NCBI GenBank assembly: GCA_963728545.1
Contig: CAVSKO010000002.1
Location: 1,984,001 to 2,048,000 of the forward strand
Direction of reading: 5' to 3'
Source: DASUNP01 sp963728545
Lineage (GTDB): Bacteria; Acidobacteriota; Blastocatellia; UBA7656
DNA length: 64,000 bases
Made by a program: the position numbers and the translations under genes. How positions within the stretch are numbered: the stretch's first letter is position 1; each line of letters opens with the position of its first letter. Below, in pieces: positions 8,876 through 17,755 of this stretch. Below the pieces are notes generated by a model that was not told where the DNA came from, did not search any database, and saw nothing but the letters and a program-made list of their open reading frames with translations.

Positions 8876-10411
8876 ATGTCCAGCAAAAACGACAATCCTC
8901 TAAGAGAGGGGGTCAGGCTTGAGCGCGGGGCCGACCCCTGCACCGTTATTATTTTTGGCGCTTCGGGCGACCTGACAAAACGCAAGCTCCTGCCTGCGCT
9001 GTACCGGCTGACGCAAGAGCGATTGCTCCCGGCCGAATTCGCCATCCTGGGGTTTTCGCGCTCGGAAATGTCGCACGAAGAGTTTCGCGACAAGATGAAA
9101 GACGCGATTATCACTTACTCGGAAGCAAAGCGCGTCGATGAAGCCGTGTGGCAGAGCTTTGCTCAAGGCATCCATTACATAGCGGGCGACATCAACGATC
9201 CTGATTGCTACAAAAGGATGAGCGAGTTGCTCGACCAGATAGACCGCGAGCGAGGCACGGCGGGCAACCGCGTCTTTTACCTTTCCGTCGCGCCGTCGCT
9301 TTACAGCGAGGCGGTTGAGCAGATAGGCGCGGCGGGCATGGCCCGGCCAAAAGAGGGTAGCTGGACTCGCATCATCATCGAAAAACCGTTCGGTCACGAT
9401 CTGGAAAGCGCCAAACAGCTCAACGTAGATGTGGCAAAGGTCTTTGAAGAGGATCAGGTCTACAGAATCGATCATTACCTCGGCAAAGAGACGGTCCAGA
9501 ACCTGTTGGTCTTTCGCTTCGCCAACGGCATCTTCGAGCCGATCTGGAATCACCGCTATATCGACCACGTGCAGATCACGAACGCCGAAGCCATCGGCGT
9601 CGAAGGTCGCGGCGGTTACTACGAGACCGCAGGGGTGCTGCGGGACATGATTCAAAACCATGTCTTTCAAGTGCTCTCGCTCGTGGCGATGGAACCGCCT
9701 ATCTCTCTTTCAGCAAACGCCGTGCGCGATGAAAAGATAAAGGCGATGCATGCGGTTCGCCCCCTCACGGTCGAGACGGTTGCGGAAAATGTCGTGCGCG
9801 GCCAGTACGGCCCCGGCTCTGTCGGGGGCAAAGATGTCATAGGCTATCGCCAGGAGCCGGGCGTGAACCCGGAATCGGCCACCGATACTTACGTCGCGCT
9901 GAAGATGTATTTCGACAACTGGCGATGGGCGGGCGTGCCTTTCTACCTGCGGTCGGCAAAGCGAATGCCGAAGCGCGTGACCGAAATCGCTATTCATTTC
10001 AAACAGGCCCCGCACCTGTTGTTCAGCAATATCGCCCAACAACAGCTTGAGCCGAATGTTTTAGTCGTGCGGATACAGCCCGACGAAGGGATAACGCTCA
10101 GGGTCGGCGCTAAAGTCCCGGGCCAGATAACACGCATACGATGGGTCAACATGGACTTTCGCTACGGCGCATCGTTCGGAGTTTCATCGCCCGAAGCATA
10201 CGAGCGTCTGTTGCTGGATTGCATACTCGGCGATTCGACCCTTTACGCGCGCCGCGATATGACCGAGCGCGGATGGGAGATCGTCATGCCCATCCTCGAA
10301 TCGTGGCGGAACACAAAGCCAGATTTTCCAAACTACGAAGCGGGCACGTGGGGGCCGGAGGCGGCCGACGAGCTTTTGGAAAGAGACGGGCGGCAATGGC
10401 GCAAGCCATGA
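8876..10411 (+). CDS. zwf: Glucose-6-phosphate 1-dehydrogenase
   Basis: A 511-residue enzyme oxidising glucose-6-phosphate to 6-phosphogluconolactone with NAD(P). The N-terminal dinucleotide site GASGDLTKRKLLPALY and the active-site signature RIDHYLGKETVQNLLVFRFAN, which includes the catalytic histidine region, are intact. AAGGGA lies before the ATG. It is followed immediately by opcA, its assembly/activation partner in cyanobacteria and actinobacteria. Length is normal. Confidence 0.97.
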   Translation: MSSKNDNPLREGVRLERGADPCTVIIFGASGDLTKRKLLPALYRLTQERLLPAEFAILGFSRSEMSHEEFRDKMKDAIITYSEAKRVDEAVWQSFAQGIHYIAGDINDPDCYKRMSELLDQIDRERGTAGNRVFYLSVAPSLYSEAVEQIGAAGMARPKEGSWTRIIIEKPFGHDLESAKQLNVDVAKVFEEDQVYRIDHYLGKETVQNLLVFRFANGIFEPIWNHRYIDHVQITNAEAIGVEGRGGYYETAGVLRDMIQNHVFQVLSLVAMEPPISLSANAVRDEKIKAMHAVRPLTVETVAENVVRGQYGPGSVGGKDVIGYRQEPGVNPESATDTYVALKMYFDNWRWAGVPFYLRSAKRMPKRVTEIAIHFKQAPHLLFSNIAQQQLEPNVLVVRIQPDEGITLRVGAKVPGQITRIRWVNMDFRYGASFGVSSPEAYERLLLDCILGDSTLYARRDMTERGWEIVMPILESWRNTKPDFPNYEAGTWGPEAADELLERDGRQWRKP

Positions 10412-10439
10412 AGATGTCAAATTTGACATTTGACATCTT
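10411..10439. repeat. Inverted repeat between zwf and opcA
   Basis: Arms of 12 bp (10411-10422 and 10428-10439) flank a five-base loop and overlap the last base of the zwf stop codon. The core reads GATGTCAAAT-TTGAC-ATTTGACATC. It resembles the palindrome in the preceding gap at 8828-8852. It lies just upstream of the opcA ribosome site at about 10441-10446 and could affect the opcA/zwf translation ratio. Confidence 0.5.
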
Positions 10440-10453
10440 CAGGGGACCAAGCG

Positions 10454-11593
10454 ATGAATGAGCAATCTGAATTATTAAATCCGAAACCTTCGATCAACAT
10501 TACGGCAATCGAGCGCGAGCTTACAGCTCTATGGAAAAACGCGGGCGGAGACGAAGACCACGGCGTTATCCGCGCCAGTCTTTTGAACCTGATAATCTAC
10601 GCGCCCTCGACTGACGATTTGAACATGCTTGACGACATCCTGGCCGACGTTACGGCTGCGCACCCCTGCCGCGCGCTCCTGACTATCGCAGACCGCGAGG
10701 CCGAAGAGTCTTCTTTATCCGCTGAAGTGACTTCTCGCTGCACGCTCCCCACAGCCGCTTCCAAACAGGTCTGCTGCGAGCAAGTAACTATCACTGCGCG
10801 CAAGGCGCAGGTCAACACGGTCGCGAGCCTCATAGTCCAGCTACTGCTTTCGGATTTGCCCGTATACCTGTGGTGGCGAGATGTGCCCCGGCTCGACGAC
10901 AAAGCGTTTCACCGGCTGGTCAATATCGCAAACCGCGTGGTCATCAATTCGGCAGATTTTCACGACCCCGCGCGCGACCTGGCGAGCCTCGCCGACATAT
11001 TGCGCGACAACCCGCGCTGGACTGCATTCAGCGATTTGAACTGGGCGCGTCTTACGGCCTGGCGCGCGCTGCTGGCGGGCTTTTACGATGTGTCAGAATA
11101 CCGCCCGCTGCTCGATAAATTGAATCGCGTCGTGATCGAATACTCGAAACTCGATGACAGCGATACGATCCCCGCGAGAGCTTTGCTGCTGGGCGGCTGG
11201 CTGGCGAGCCGCCTGGGCTGGACGGTCGCAAGCAGCGCGAAGTCGGCTCCTGAGTCTACCGCGTTTGAATTAGCGGCGGGAGAAAACCGGGTGACGATGG
11301 AGTTCACGCGCACCAGCCGCGATATAGAACCCGGCCACATCGCGCTCGTGACGCTCGGAACCGCTACGGATCAGGCCGCCTCGTTCAGCGTAAGAAGAAG
11401 CGCCGACGGCAATCGAATCGAGACCGGTGCCTCGCTCGGCGAGGAGAAACGTTTTCAGCGGGTGTTGAGTTACGAGAGTCTGAGCGAGAGCGCGCTGATA
11501 GGCAAAGAGCTTGATCTGATGGGGCACGACCGCGTCTACGAACAGGCGGTCATACGGGCAAGCGAGTTGATCGCAGAATCCGGCGACTTCTAA
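10454..11593 (+). CDS. opcA: OpcA, glucose-6-phosphate dehydrogenase assembly protein
   Basis: A 379-residue protein of the OpcA family, the protein that assembles or allosterically activates glucose-6-phosphate dehydrogenase. Recognition rests on position directly after zwf and on family-like stretches such as NLIIYAPSTDDLNMLDDILADV, HPCRALLTIADRE and LLLSDLPVYLWWRDVP (the last is the best conserved block). ATG 10454 has AGGGGA upstream; the frame also runs back to 10430 but that part lies in the palindrome. OpcA is best known in cyanobacteria and actinobacteria but occurs elsewhere. Confidence 0.9.
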   Translation: MNEQSELLNPKPSINITAIERELTALWKNAGGDEDHGVIRASLLNLIIYAPSTDDLNMLDDILADVTAAHPCRALLTIADREAEESSLSAEVTSRCTLPTAASKQVCCEQVTITARKAQVNTVASLIVQLLLSDLPVYLWWRDVPRLDDKAFHRLVNIANRVVINSADFHDPARDLASLADILRDNPRWTAFSDLNWARLTAWRALLAGFYDVSEYRPLLDKLNRVVIEYSKLDDSDTIPARALLLGGWLASRLGWTVASSAKSAPESTAFELAAGENRVTMEFTRTSRDIEPGHIALVTLGTATDQAASFSVRRSADGNRIETGASLGEEKRFQRVLSYESLSESALIGKELDLMGHDRVYEQAVIRASELIAESGDF

Positions 11594-11611
11594 AAATCAG
11601 AACGAGGGCTA

Positions 11612-12133
11612 ATGGCAATGCAAGAGATGCAAAGGGAGACTTTTGTGCGCGGGTATGTGCAGAGCGTGTTGCAGCGCCTCCACGCTGAGGGCTTTCAGTG
11701 CGCAGAGAACGTTGTCTACGGAGGGCAAACCTTTACGGCAACAGCTTACAAAGGCGGATTCGAGATAACGAAGTTCGGATACTTCGAGAGATTTTTCGTG
11801 CTCCAGCACCTCGCGTCAATCGATCCTTTCAGTCTCAGAAGGTTTTCCGAACATTGCTACAATTACTCGACATCCGCCAGGCAATCGCCGCTCCCGCTAG
11901 GATTTTTCGCCGCGCTGGTCTGCTACCCTGTCGCCATCGTAGAGACGCTCGATCAAGCGACCGCCTTAGCCATAGCGAATGAAACGCCGGCAAAACATAT
12001 GGGGTCTTTTGAATTCCCGGCGATCTACGAAATGAGCACCCGAAGGCTCTACTATCTGGGCAGGACGCCTATGTGGGGCGCTGCGTATATCAACGGCTTC
12101 AGAAATGAGGCGCATAGAACTTTGAGCTATTAA
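11612..12133 (+). CDS. Conserved-looking protein of unknown function
   Basis: A 173-residue soluble protein that I do not recognise. It has no signal peptide or membrane helix. It is rich in aromatic residues, with a hydrophobic centre (LPLGFFAALVCYPVAIVETL) and a C-terminal YYLGRTPMWGAAYINGF segment. It starts 18 bases after opcA with GAGGG upstream of the ATG, so it probably belongs to the end of the pentose phosphate operon. A role in sugar metabolism or redox balance would be guesswork. Confidence 0.65.
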   Translation: MAMQEMQRETFVRGYVQSVLQRLHAEGFQCAENVVYGGQTFTATAYKGGFEITKFGYFERFFVLQHLASIDPFSLRRFSEHCYNYSTSARQSPLPLGFFAALVCYPVAIVETLDQATALAIANETPAKHMGSFEFPAIYEMSTRRLYYLGRTPMWGAAYINGFRNEAHRTLSY

Positions 12134-12213
12134 AGCAAATATCGAATGCATAAGAGGTAGAGCATCCGACGAAATCAGGGGTTATTCATTCTCAGAATCT
12201 GTGAGTTCTTCAT

Positions 12214-12388
12214 TGCCCCGGAGAGGCAAGCGGACATTAGCCGGTGGTGTAACTACCGGTCCTGGATTCGCGCCCTGGAAGGGCGTAGGATCAAACCATT
12301 TTCCTGCGCCCTTCCAGGGCGCGAGGCCGGGTGGCGAATTAATCCGGTGGTTGCACAACCGGCTAATATCTTTCGCTCCTCCGGAGCG
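12214..12388. repeat. REP-like nested palindromic repeat cluster
   Basis: The 388-bp gap between 12134 and 12521 is mostly a palindromic element. Outer arms 12236-12259 and 12344-12367 match in 21 of 24 bases. Inner arms 12268-12285 and 12307-12324 are perfect over 18 bases. Each outer arm is itself a hairpin (ACCGG-type). A GCTCC/GGAGC mini-hairpin follows at 12374-12388, and a related GCCCCGGAGAGGC motif precedes at about 12214. The same module types recur at 17756-17880, so this is a dispersed extragenic repeat. Open frames of about 71 codons on both strands here are by-products of the symmetry. Confidence 0.7.
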
Positions 12389-12521
12389 ATTCATCAAGAA
12401 TGATTACACTCTATAAACGAAATAATTCATCATCTCTTTCCGCGCTTTCTGTAATAAACTTTTTAAGTTCTTCTCGATCAACCTGCACTATAATCTCTGC
12501 GGTCAAGAGTGGAGGATGTGG

Positions 12522-13505
12522 ATGATCCTGGCGGGAGACATTGGCGGAACAAAGACGAACCTGGGTCTGTTTGACGCGAGCGGCGGCGCTTTGCGCTCGG
12601 AGCGGCAGCAGAGCTTTCCGAGCAAGGACCACGAGGGGCTTGAAGCGATAGTCGGCAAGTTTATGACGGGCGAGACTCGCGGCGTGACGGCTGCCTGCTT
12701 TGGGGTGGCGGGGCCGGTCATCAACGGGCAATCGGTCACGCCTAACCTCGCCTGGGTAGTCAACTCTCACAGCCTCGCGCGCATGCTCGGATTGGATTCC
12801 GTGACCTTGCTCAACGACCTGGAGTCAACTGCCTACGGGCTGGCAGAGTTGAGGCCGGAAGAGGCGGCGACGCTCAACTCCGGCACAGGCGCAAGCGGCA
12901 ACGCGGCGCTCATCGCCGCGGGGACTGGGCTTGGCGTGGCAAGTCTTTTTTGGGACGGTGACTCCTTTTCGCCCTCAGCCTCCGAAGGCGGGCACATGGA
13001 CTTTGCTCCGCGAAACGAGATGGAGATCGGATTGCTCCGCTTCATGCTCACTGAGTACCGGCACGTTTCCGTAGAGCGCGTTCTTTCAGGTCCGGGCCTC
13101 TACAACATATACAGGTTTCTCAGCTCAAGCGGGCACAAAGAAGAGACGCCCGAAGTCAAAGAGCGGATGCTGCACGAGGACCAGAGCAGCGTTATTTCGA
13201 ACGCGGCGTTGAAAGGCGAATCGGAATTATGCGTCAAAGCGCTCGACATGTTCGCGGCCATCTACGGCGCGGTGGCGGGCAATGTCGCGCTTCTGCTGAA
13301 AGCGACAGGAGGCGTCTTTATCGGCGGAGGCATCGCGCCAAAGATACTGGAGAAGCTGAAGGACGGCACATTTATGCAGGCTTTTCTTGATAAAGGCCGT
13401 CTCACGCCCCTGCTCGAAGAGGTTCGCGTACAAGTCGTGTTGAACGACAAAGCGGCATTGCTCGGGGCCGCGCGCGTTGCGGCTCGCGGCAACCGCGCAA
13501 AATAA
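12522..13505 (+). CDS. glk: Glucokinase (Glk family)
   Basis: A 327-residue ATP-dependent glucokinase of the bacterial Glk type: the N-terminal LAGDIGGTKTNLGLF phosphate-binding block, GVAGPVING, LLNDLESTAYGL, the AAGTGLGVASLFW and SEGGHMDF blocks, and a C-terminal GGVFIGGGIAPKI. It makes glucose-6-phosphate in the cytoplasm. GGAGG at 12511-12515 touches the ATG at 12516 but lies six bases from the ATG at 12522, so the latter start is preferred. It stands after the repeat cluster, eight bases before the channel gene, and gives this locus a second glucose-phosphorylating enzyme. Confidence 0.93.
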   Translation: MILAGDIGGTKTNLGLFDASGGALRSERQQSFPSKDHEGLEAIVGKFMTGETRGVTAACFGVAGPVINGQSVTPNLAWVVNSHSLARMLGLDSVTLLNDLESTAYGLAELRPEEAATLNSGTGASGNAALIAAGTGLGVASLFWDGDSFSPSASEGGHMDFAPRNEMEIGLLRFMLTEYRHVSVERVLSGPGLYNIYRFLSSSGHKEETPEVKERMLHEDQSSVISNAALKGESELCVKALDMFAAIYGAVAGNVALLLKATGGVFIGGGIAPKILEKLKDGTFMQAFLDKGRLTPLLEEVRVQVVLNDKAALLGAARVAARGNRAK

Positions 13506-13512
13506 ATAATCG

Positions 13513-14895
13513 ATGAAGAAGCTGTTAATCCCTTTAGCCCTCAGCCTGGTGCTGACGCTGGTTTACGCCATCGCCAGACTGCCGGAACCCGACCTGTTTG
13601 GCCAGCGAGCTGCAAAGTGGGTGCTTGCGGCTTCGCTGCTCAGTTTCGGAATATTCGTTGTGCGCGCGACCGGGTATGTGCTGTTTGACATCGTATTTCA
13701 GAAGCGTAAGGGACGCGAAGCGTCCGCCTTGCTGCGCGGCGTAGTATCTATAATCGGCTACTTGATACTGCTGATGCTGGGTTACTGGCTGGTGCTGGAT
13801 GAAAACCTGGGCAATATCCTGGCCACCTCCGCAGTCGTGTCGGTCATACTAGGGCTTGCGCTGCAAGACACGCTCGGAAATTTCTTTGCGGGCATCTCGC
13901 TTCACATCGAGCAGCCGTATCACATCAAGGACGCGATCAAAATCGAAAGCCTGCTTGGCCGCGTCGAAGCGGTCACGTGGCGCGCGACTACGATTCGCAC
14001 TAATGACAACACCATCATCATAATCCCCAACAGCCGTGTGGCGCGCGACGCGCTTGAAGTGTTTCCATTCGGCAATCTCAACCGCCGGATACTGCGCTTC
14101 CCCGCGCCTTATCGCATACCTCCGGAAACCATTATCGCATTAGTGCGAGAATCCGTTCGGACTATGGGCAACGTAGCGACAGAGATCACGCCCATCGTTC
14201 GCATACACGAGTTCGCAGATTCCTCGATCACCTACGAAGCCCTTTACTGGGTGAAAGATTATATGTGGACGCCCGATATCGACGCGAAGATCAGGGAGCG
14301 CATCTGGTACGTCTATCACCGCAGCGATATAGATATTCCCTTCCCCGTTCGCACGATCCTGATGGGGGACCAGCAACCCTCCGCGTCACGCGATGCAGAA
14401 TATACGCGGGTGCTCGAACAGGTCGACATTTTCGAGCCGCTCACGGCTGAGGAGAGAGAGGCGATAGTCAACGGCCTTGTAAGATACGTTTATGCCCCGG
14501 GCGAGATCATAATCCGTCGCGGCGATCCGGGCGAGTCAATGTTTATCGTCTATCGCGGCAAAGTAGAGGTGCGGCTCCCAAGCAACAACGGCGACCAGCA
14601 TCAGGTGGCCGTGCTTGAGCCGGGGAATTTTTTTGGCGAGATGGCCCTGTTCACTGGCGAGTCGCGTACGGCGGACGTGAGCGCCGTCGAAGAGGTGGAG
14701 TTACTTGAAATCAGAAAATCGGTCATCGAGCAATTGCTCGGCAATAACATGCTGCTCGCAGAACAGTTGAGCCGCAAGGTGGCCGACCGCCAGGCCGAGC
14801 TTAGCGCATTGACCCGCGTCGTGCCGGAAGAAGAGAAGCGGATGCAATCGCAGACCATACTTCACCGCATCAAATGGTTCTTTAGAATCGGTTAA
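13513..14895 (+). CDS. MscS-type mechanosensitive channel with C-terminal cyclic-nucleotide-binding domain
   Basis: A 460-residue inner-membrane protein. Membrane segments lie at about 5-22, 35-58, 72-95 and 100-127, followed by the MscS beta/lower-vestibule region (LGLALQDTLGNFFAGISLHIEQPYHIKD in substance) to about 270. A CNB domain covers about 308-425 with a canonical phosphate-binding cassette, FFGEMALFTGESRTADV, whose Glu and Arg are the ligand-binding residues. Channels of this design are described as bacterial cyclic-nucleotide-gated channels. An FHA-GAF nucleotide cyclase and a cAMP-phosphodiesterase-like gene lie next to it on the opposite strand, so cAMP is the likely ligand (inference). 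Confidence 0.92.
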   Translation: MKKLLIPLALSLVLTLVYAIARLPEPDLFGQRAAKWVLAASLLSFGIFVVRATGYVLFDIVFQKRKGREASALLRGVVSIIGYLILLMLGYWLVLDENLGNILATSAVVSVILGLALQDTLGNFFAGISLHIEQPYHIKDAIKIESLLGRVEAVTWRATTIRTNDNTIIIIPNSRVARDALEVFPFGNLNRRILRFPAPYRIPPETIIALVRESVRTMGNVATEITPIVRIHEFADSSITYEALYWVKDYMWTPDIDAKIRERIWYVYHRSDIDIPFPVRTILMGDQQPSASRDAEYTRVLEQVDIFEPLTAEEREAIVNGLVRYVYAPGEIIIRRGDPGESMFIVYRGKVEVRLPSNNGDQHQVAVLEPGNFFGEMALFTGESRTADVSAVEEVELLEIRKSVIEQLLGNNMLLAEQLSRKVADRQAELSALTRVVPEEEKRMQSQTILHRIKWFFRIG

Positions 14896-14989
14896 CAAAT
14901 CCTGCCGGACGGATCATTTCGAATTCCAAGTCGTGATTGAGAAATGATGCTGGTGGAGCAAGCAGCACCTGTCAAGTTAATCTTTGATT

Positions 14990-15064
14990 GTGCAATACAA
15001 AGAAATCGCTTGCCCCAGGTGCGGCTCGCTTTCCATTAAAAAGACATGTAGCATATTTTTCTAA
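14990..15064 (+). pseudogene. Transposase N-terminal remnant (IS1-like zinc finger)
   Basis: A 24-codon frame from GTG 14990 to TAA 15062-15064 reads MQYKEIACPRCGSLSIKK and then loses similarity. C-P-x-C-G-S-x-x-I-K-K is the typical opening zinc-finger motif of IS1-family InsA-like transposases. No second half of the finger and no catalytic domain follow. It is probably a decayed insertion-sequence fragment in the gap between the channel and cyclase genes. The rest of that 233-bp gap shows nothing else I can name. Confidence 0.45.
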
Positions 15065-15128
15065 AAGTCGAACGAAAGCAGGCCCGCAACCAGCTCACCG
15101 TTACTTGACCTCACCACCAGTTTCCAAT

Positions 15129-16835
15129 TCAATCGGTCTTTGTCGGGCGGGATGAAAAAGCGGGCGCGCGGAACACGCCGGAACTCGTCATTTGCGCCTC
15201 CTGCCACAGCACCTCGTACACCCTCACACGCTCGCTCTTTCCTTTGACCAGAACTTCGCCCTGGCCGCTTGGTTTTGTCGGGAACCGTCCGGCTATGGCT
15301 TCAAGCGTCGAATGGCTGATTATTATCTGCCCGGCCTGCGCCTCTTTCTCTAATCGGGCCGCAAGGTTTACCGAATCGCCTATCGCCGTGTAGTCCGTGC
15401 GCTCCTCGGAGCCGATATAACCGACCGTCGCCATTCCCGTATTTATGCCGATCCCTATTGTAATCTCTGACATGCCCGCGCTCTTCAAATCCTGGTTCAC
15501 GAATTTCATCCGGCGCATCATGTCTATGGCCGCGGCGACCGCATCAATCGCGGCGGTTTCGGTATTGCTTGGGATTCCGAACAGCGCCATCAATCCGTCA
15601 CCTATATATTTATCGAGCAACCCGTTATGCCCGAAGATTATCGGCGTCATATCGGCAAAGTATCCGTTTAGAATCTTGACCACGGCCTCCGGCGGGAGAT
15701 TCTCGGCCATGGACGTGAACCCGCGTATATCCGAAAAAATGATCGTCACTATATGATTCGAGCCTCCCATGCTGATCTCTTCGGGGTTAGCAAGAATCTT
15801 ATCGACTATGAACGGAGGCATGAATCGGCCAAACTTTGCTCTTGCGAGAGCTTCCCTGACAAGCTGTTTATGAGTTATAGCATTATCAACTGCGATTGAA
15901 GTCACTGCCGCGAGCGCGTTCAGCAAATCGAGATCGTCTTCGCTAAAAGTCTGCATGATCTGGCGCGAGTCCAGATACATCACGCCGAGTATGCCGTCTT
16001 TGCCGAGCAAAGGGGCGCACATAACGGATCGCACCTTTTGCATTATGATCGACTTCGCCATGCGAAACCGGTCGTCGGCCAGCGTATCAAATGTGAGCAG
16101 AGACATGCGCTCGGACAGAACGCGATCCAACACCGTCTGGCTGAGAGAGACGTCATCCTGCGGGCCGGTTTTGGTTTGATCCCGATATTCTGCGGCGTAG
16201 GGAGCGAGCGGCGCGCCGGGCGATTCTGTGAGCAGCACGAAAAAGCGATCCGCGATTGTCAAACGGAACAGAACTTCGCTTATCTTTTTGAAAATATCTT
16301 CGAGCGAAAAGACCGTCCTGAGCATCTCGTTCAACTCGTATATGCGCGAGAGAGTTTCGGCCTTTTTCCTGAGCGCCACGATGTCGTCCAGGAGGGTCTG
16401 AGAACTCATATCAATGCTTGAAAGAGATGTCTTATCCAGCTCGGGCAAAGGCGCAGATACGATCTGGCCTACGGAGCGCAACAGAACCGTGTTACCCATT
16501 GCCTGGTTGTCATATTTGATCGAGAGAGTCGTTATCGCTTCTTCGTAACGGATGCTGTATTTGCTTATCGTTACGATGTCGCCGCCTTTGAGCATGCCCT
16601 CTTTAACCCGCTCGCCGTTGATGTAAATCCCGTTCGCGCTGTTGAGGTTAACGATCATGTGAGACTTGCCTACGGGTTTCAACACCGCGTGCTCGCGAGA
16701 AACTTGCCCGTCATCTAACACCACATCATTGCGCGTGATGGCTCGCCCGATGCGGGTGTCGCCTTCGGACAATTCATATTCAGCCGTATGCCCCGTTTCG
16801 TAATCCGTCACAAATAGTCTTGCCGAGTTATCCAT
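15129..16835 (-). CDS. FHA-GAF class III nucleotide (adenylate) cyclase
   Basis: A 568-residue soluble signalling enzyme. It has an FHA phosphothreonine-binding domain at about 28-92 (IGR, VSREHA, NGIYINGE), a GAF domain at about 170-320, and a class III cyclase domain at about 360-545. The cyclase carries both metal-binding aspartates (FSDIRGF, D369; YIGDGLMALFG, D413), an adenine-binding-type lysine (K409 in LDKYIGDG) and the N-x-x-x-R of DSVNLAARLE. It should make cAMP. It lies 19 bases downstream of the phosphodiesterase-like gene in the same direction. FHA input suggests control by Ser/Thr kinases, and GAF by a small ligand. Confidence 0.92.
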   Translation of the reverse strand: MDNSARLFVTDYETGHTAEYELSEGDTRIGRAITRNDVVLDDGQVSREHAVLKPVGKSHMIVNLNSANGIYINGERVKEGMLKGGDIVTISKYSIRYEEAITTLSIKYDNQAMGNTVLLRSVGQIVSAPLPELDKTSLSSIDMSSQTLLDDIVALRKKAETLSRIYELNEMLRTVFSLEDIFKKISEVLFRLTIADRFFVLLTESPGAPLAPYAAEYRDQTKTGPQDDVSLSQTVLDRVLSERMSLLTFDTLADDRFRMAKSIIMQKVRSVMCAPLLGKDGILGVMYLDSRQIMQTFSEDDLDLLNALAAVTSIAVDNAITHKQLVREALARAKFGRFMPPFIVDKILANPEEISMGGSNHIVTIIFSDIRGFTSMAENLPPEAVVKILNGYFADMTPIIFGHNGLLDKYIGDGLMALFGIPSNTETAAIDAVAAAIDMMRRMKFVNQDLKSAGMSEITIGIGINTGMATVGYIGSEERTDYTAIGDSVNLAARLEKEAQAGQIIISHSTLEAIAGRFPTKPSGQGEVLVKGKSERVRVYEVLWQEAQMTSSGVFRAPAFSSRPTKTD

Positions 16836-16854
16836 TCCACACCTATTACTACAC

Positions 16855-17625
16855 CTACCACTCGTAAACTCGATTGATCTCTCCGATTGAAACCTCAGGA
16901 TTTTTCAGCATCTTGAGCTGGCGAATAACGGTCTCGCGGTTTGAAGGTTTTATATGGACCGCATATATCTCAACGTCGCGGTTAAGCTTTTCAAGCTCGC
17001 CCTCCAACAGCTTTGGCGTCAGGTGCTTTGAATCGCCGGCCAGTTTTTCCAGCTCGTTCGGATAGGAAACGTCAACAAATACTGCCTTCAACAGATCTAT
17101 GTCTCTGGCAGTCTCCCATATCTCGTCCGTCGTGAAAGTGTCCGAAGTGAAAGCCACAACCGCGCCATCCTCTTGCACGATCAAGCCGACGGTCGGGACT
17201 ACGTGATTGACCGGAATCGCGGTGATTCTGAGGCCCGCGATGTTTACACTCTGTCGAGGCTGGATGGTTCGAAACTCGATGGTCGGCCCGCTCCCGTTCT
17301 GGAGCATGATGTTTTCGAAATTCGGCCAGATATGGTCGTTGAAGACGAAAGTTTTGAGCGCCGTTACGACTTCGTCTGTGCCGTAGATGAATACCGGCTC
17401 TTCGAGGTTCGTGTATGCCTCGGCGATAAAGATTGGCAGGGAGGCTGTGTGGTCGCTGTGAGCGTGAGTCACTATTACGTGGCGGACCGCGCCCATCTCG
17501 TCCGGGGAAAGGGCGAACCCGATGCTCCCGCCGTCAACCGATACGCAGTCATTGATCAGAAAAGAGGTCAATGATTGTAGCTGCGAATCACGCCCCGCAT
17601 AGCTTGGCAGAAGCTTTATCTTCAC
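16855..17625 (-). CDS. Metallo-beta-lactamase-fold hydrolase, probable class II cyclic-nucleotide phosphodiesterase
   Basis: A 256-residue MBL-fold enzyme without signal peptide. The metal-binding motif is THAHSDHT (H54, H56, D58, H59), with later ligands NHVVPTVG, SDTFTTDE and HIKPSN. The start (LLPSYAGRDSQLQSLTSFLIND, followed by DGG) and the order of blocks resemble class II 3',5'-cyclic-nucleotide phosphodiesterases more than lactonases or RNases. It would degrade the product of the cyclase encoded 19 bases downstream. Alternative: another MBL hydrolase such as an RNase Z-like enzyme. GAGG lies upstream of the ATG. Confidence 0.75.
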   Translation of the reverse strand: MKIKLLPSYAGRDSQLQSLTSFLINDCVSVDGGSIGFALSPDEMGAVRHVIVTHAHSDHTASLPIFIAEAYTNLEEPVFIYGTDEVVTALKTFVFNDHIWPNFENIMLQNGSGPTIEFRTIQPRQSVNIAGLRITAIPVNHVVPTVGLIVQEDGAVVAFTSDTFTTDEIWETARDIDLLKAVFVDVSYPNELEKLAGDSKHLTPKLLEGELEKLNRDVEIYAVHIKPSNRETVIRQLKMLKNPEVSIGEINRVYEW

Positions 17626-17755
17626 CTGTTCTTTCCTCCGTCAAAGAGGTAAGCCACTCTCGCAATATTACACCTCGCGAAAGCAGCCGCAAAGTGCAAG
17701 GTCGTCATCGAATTTGAGCAAAACGAGATTCGATAGCACAGTGACCGTCAGCATC

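Noticed and set aside
12182..12416. Two overlapping 71-codon frames on opposite strands
   Set aside because: Both lie within the nested palindrome, which by symmetry is open on both strands; repeat, not gene.
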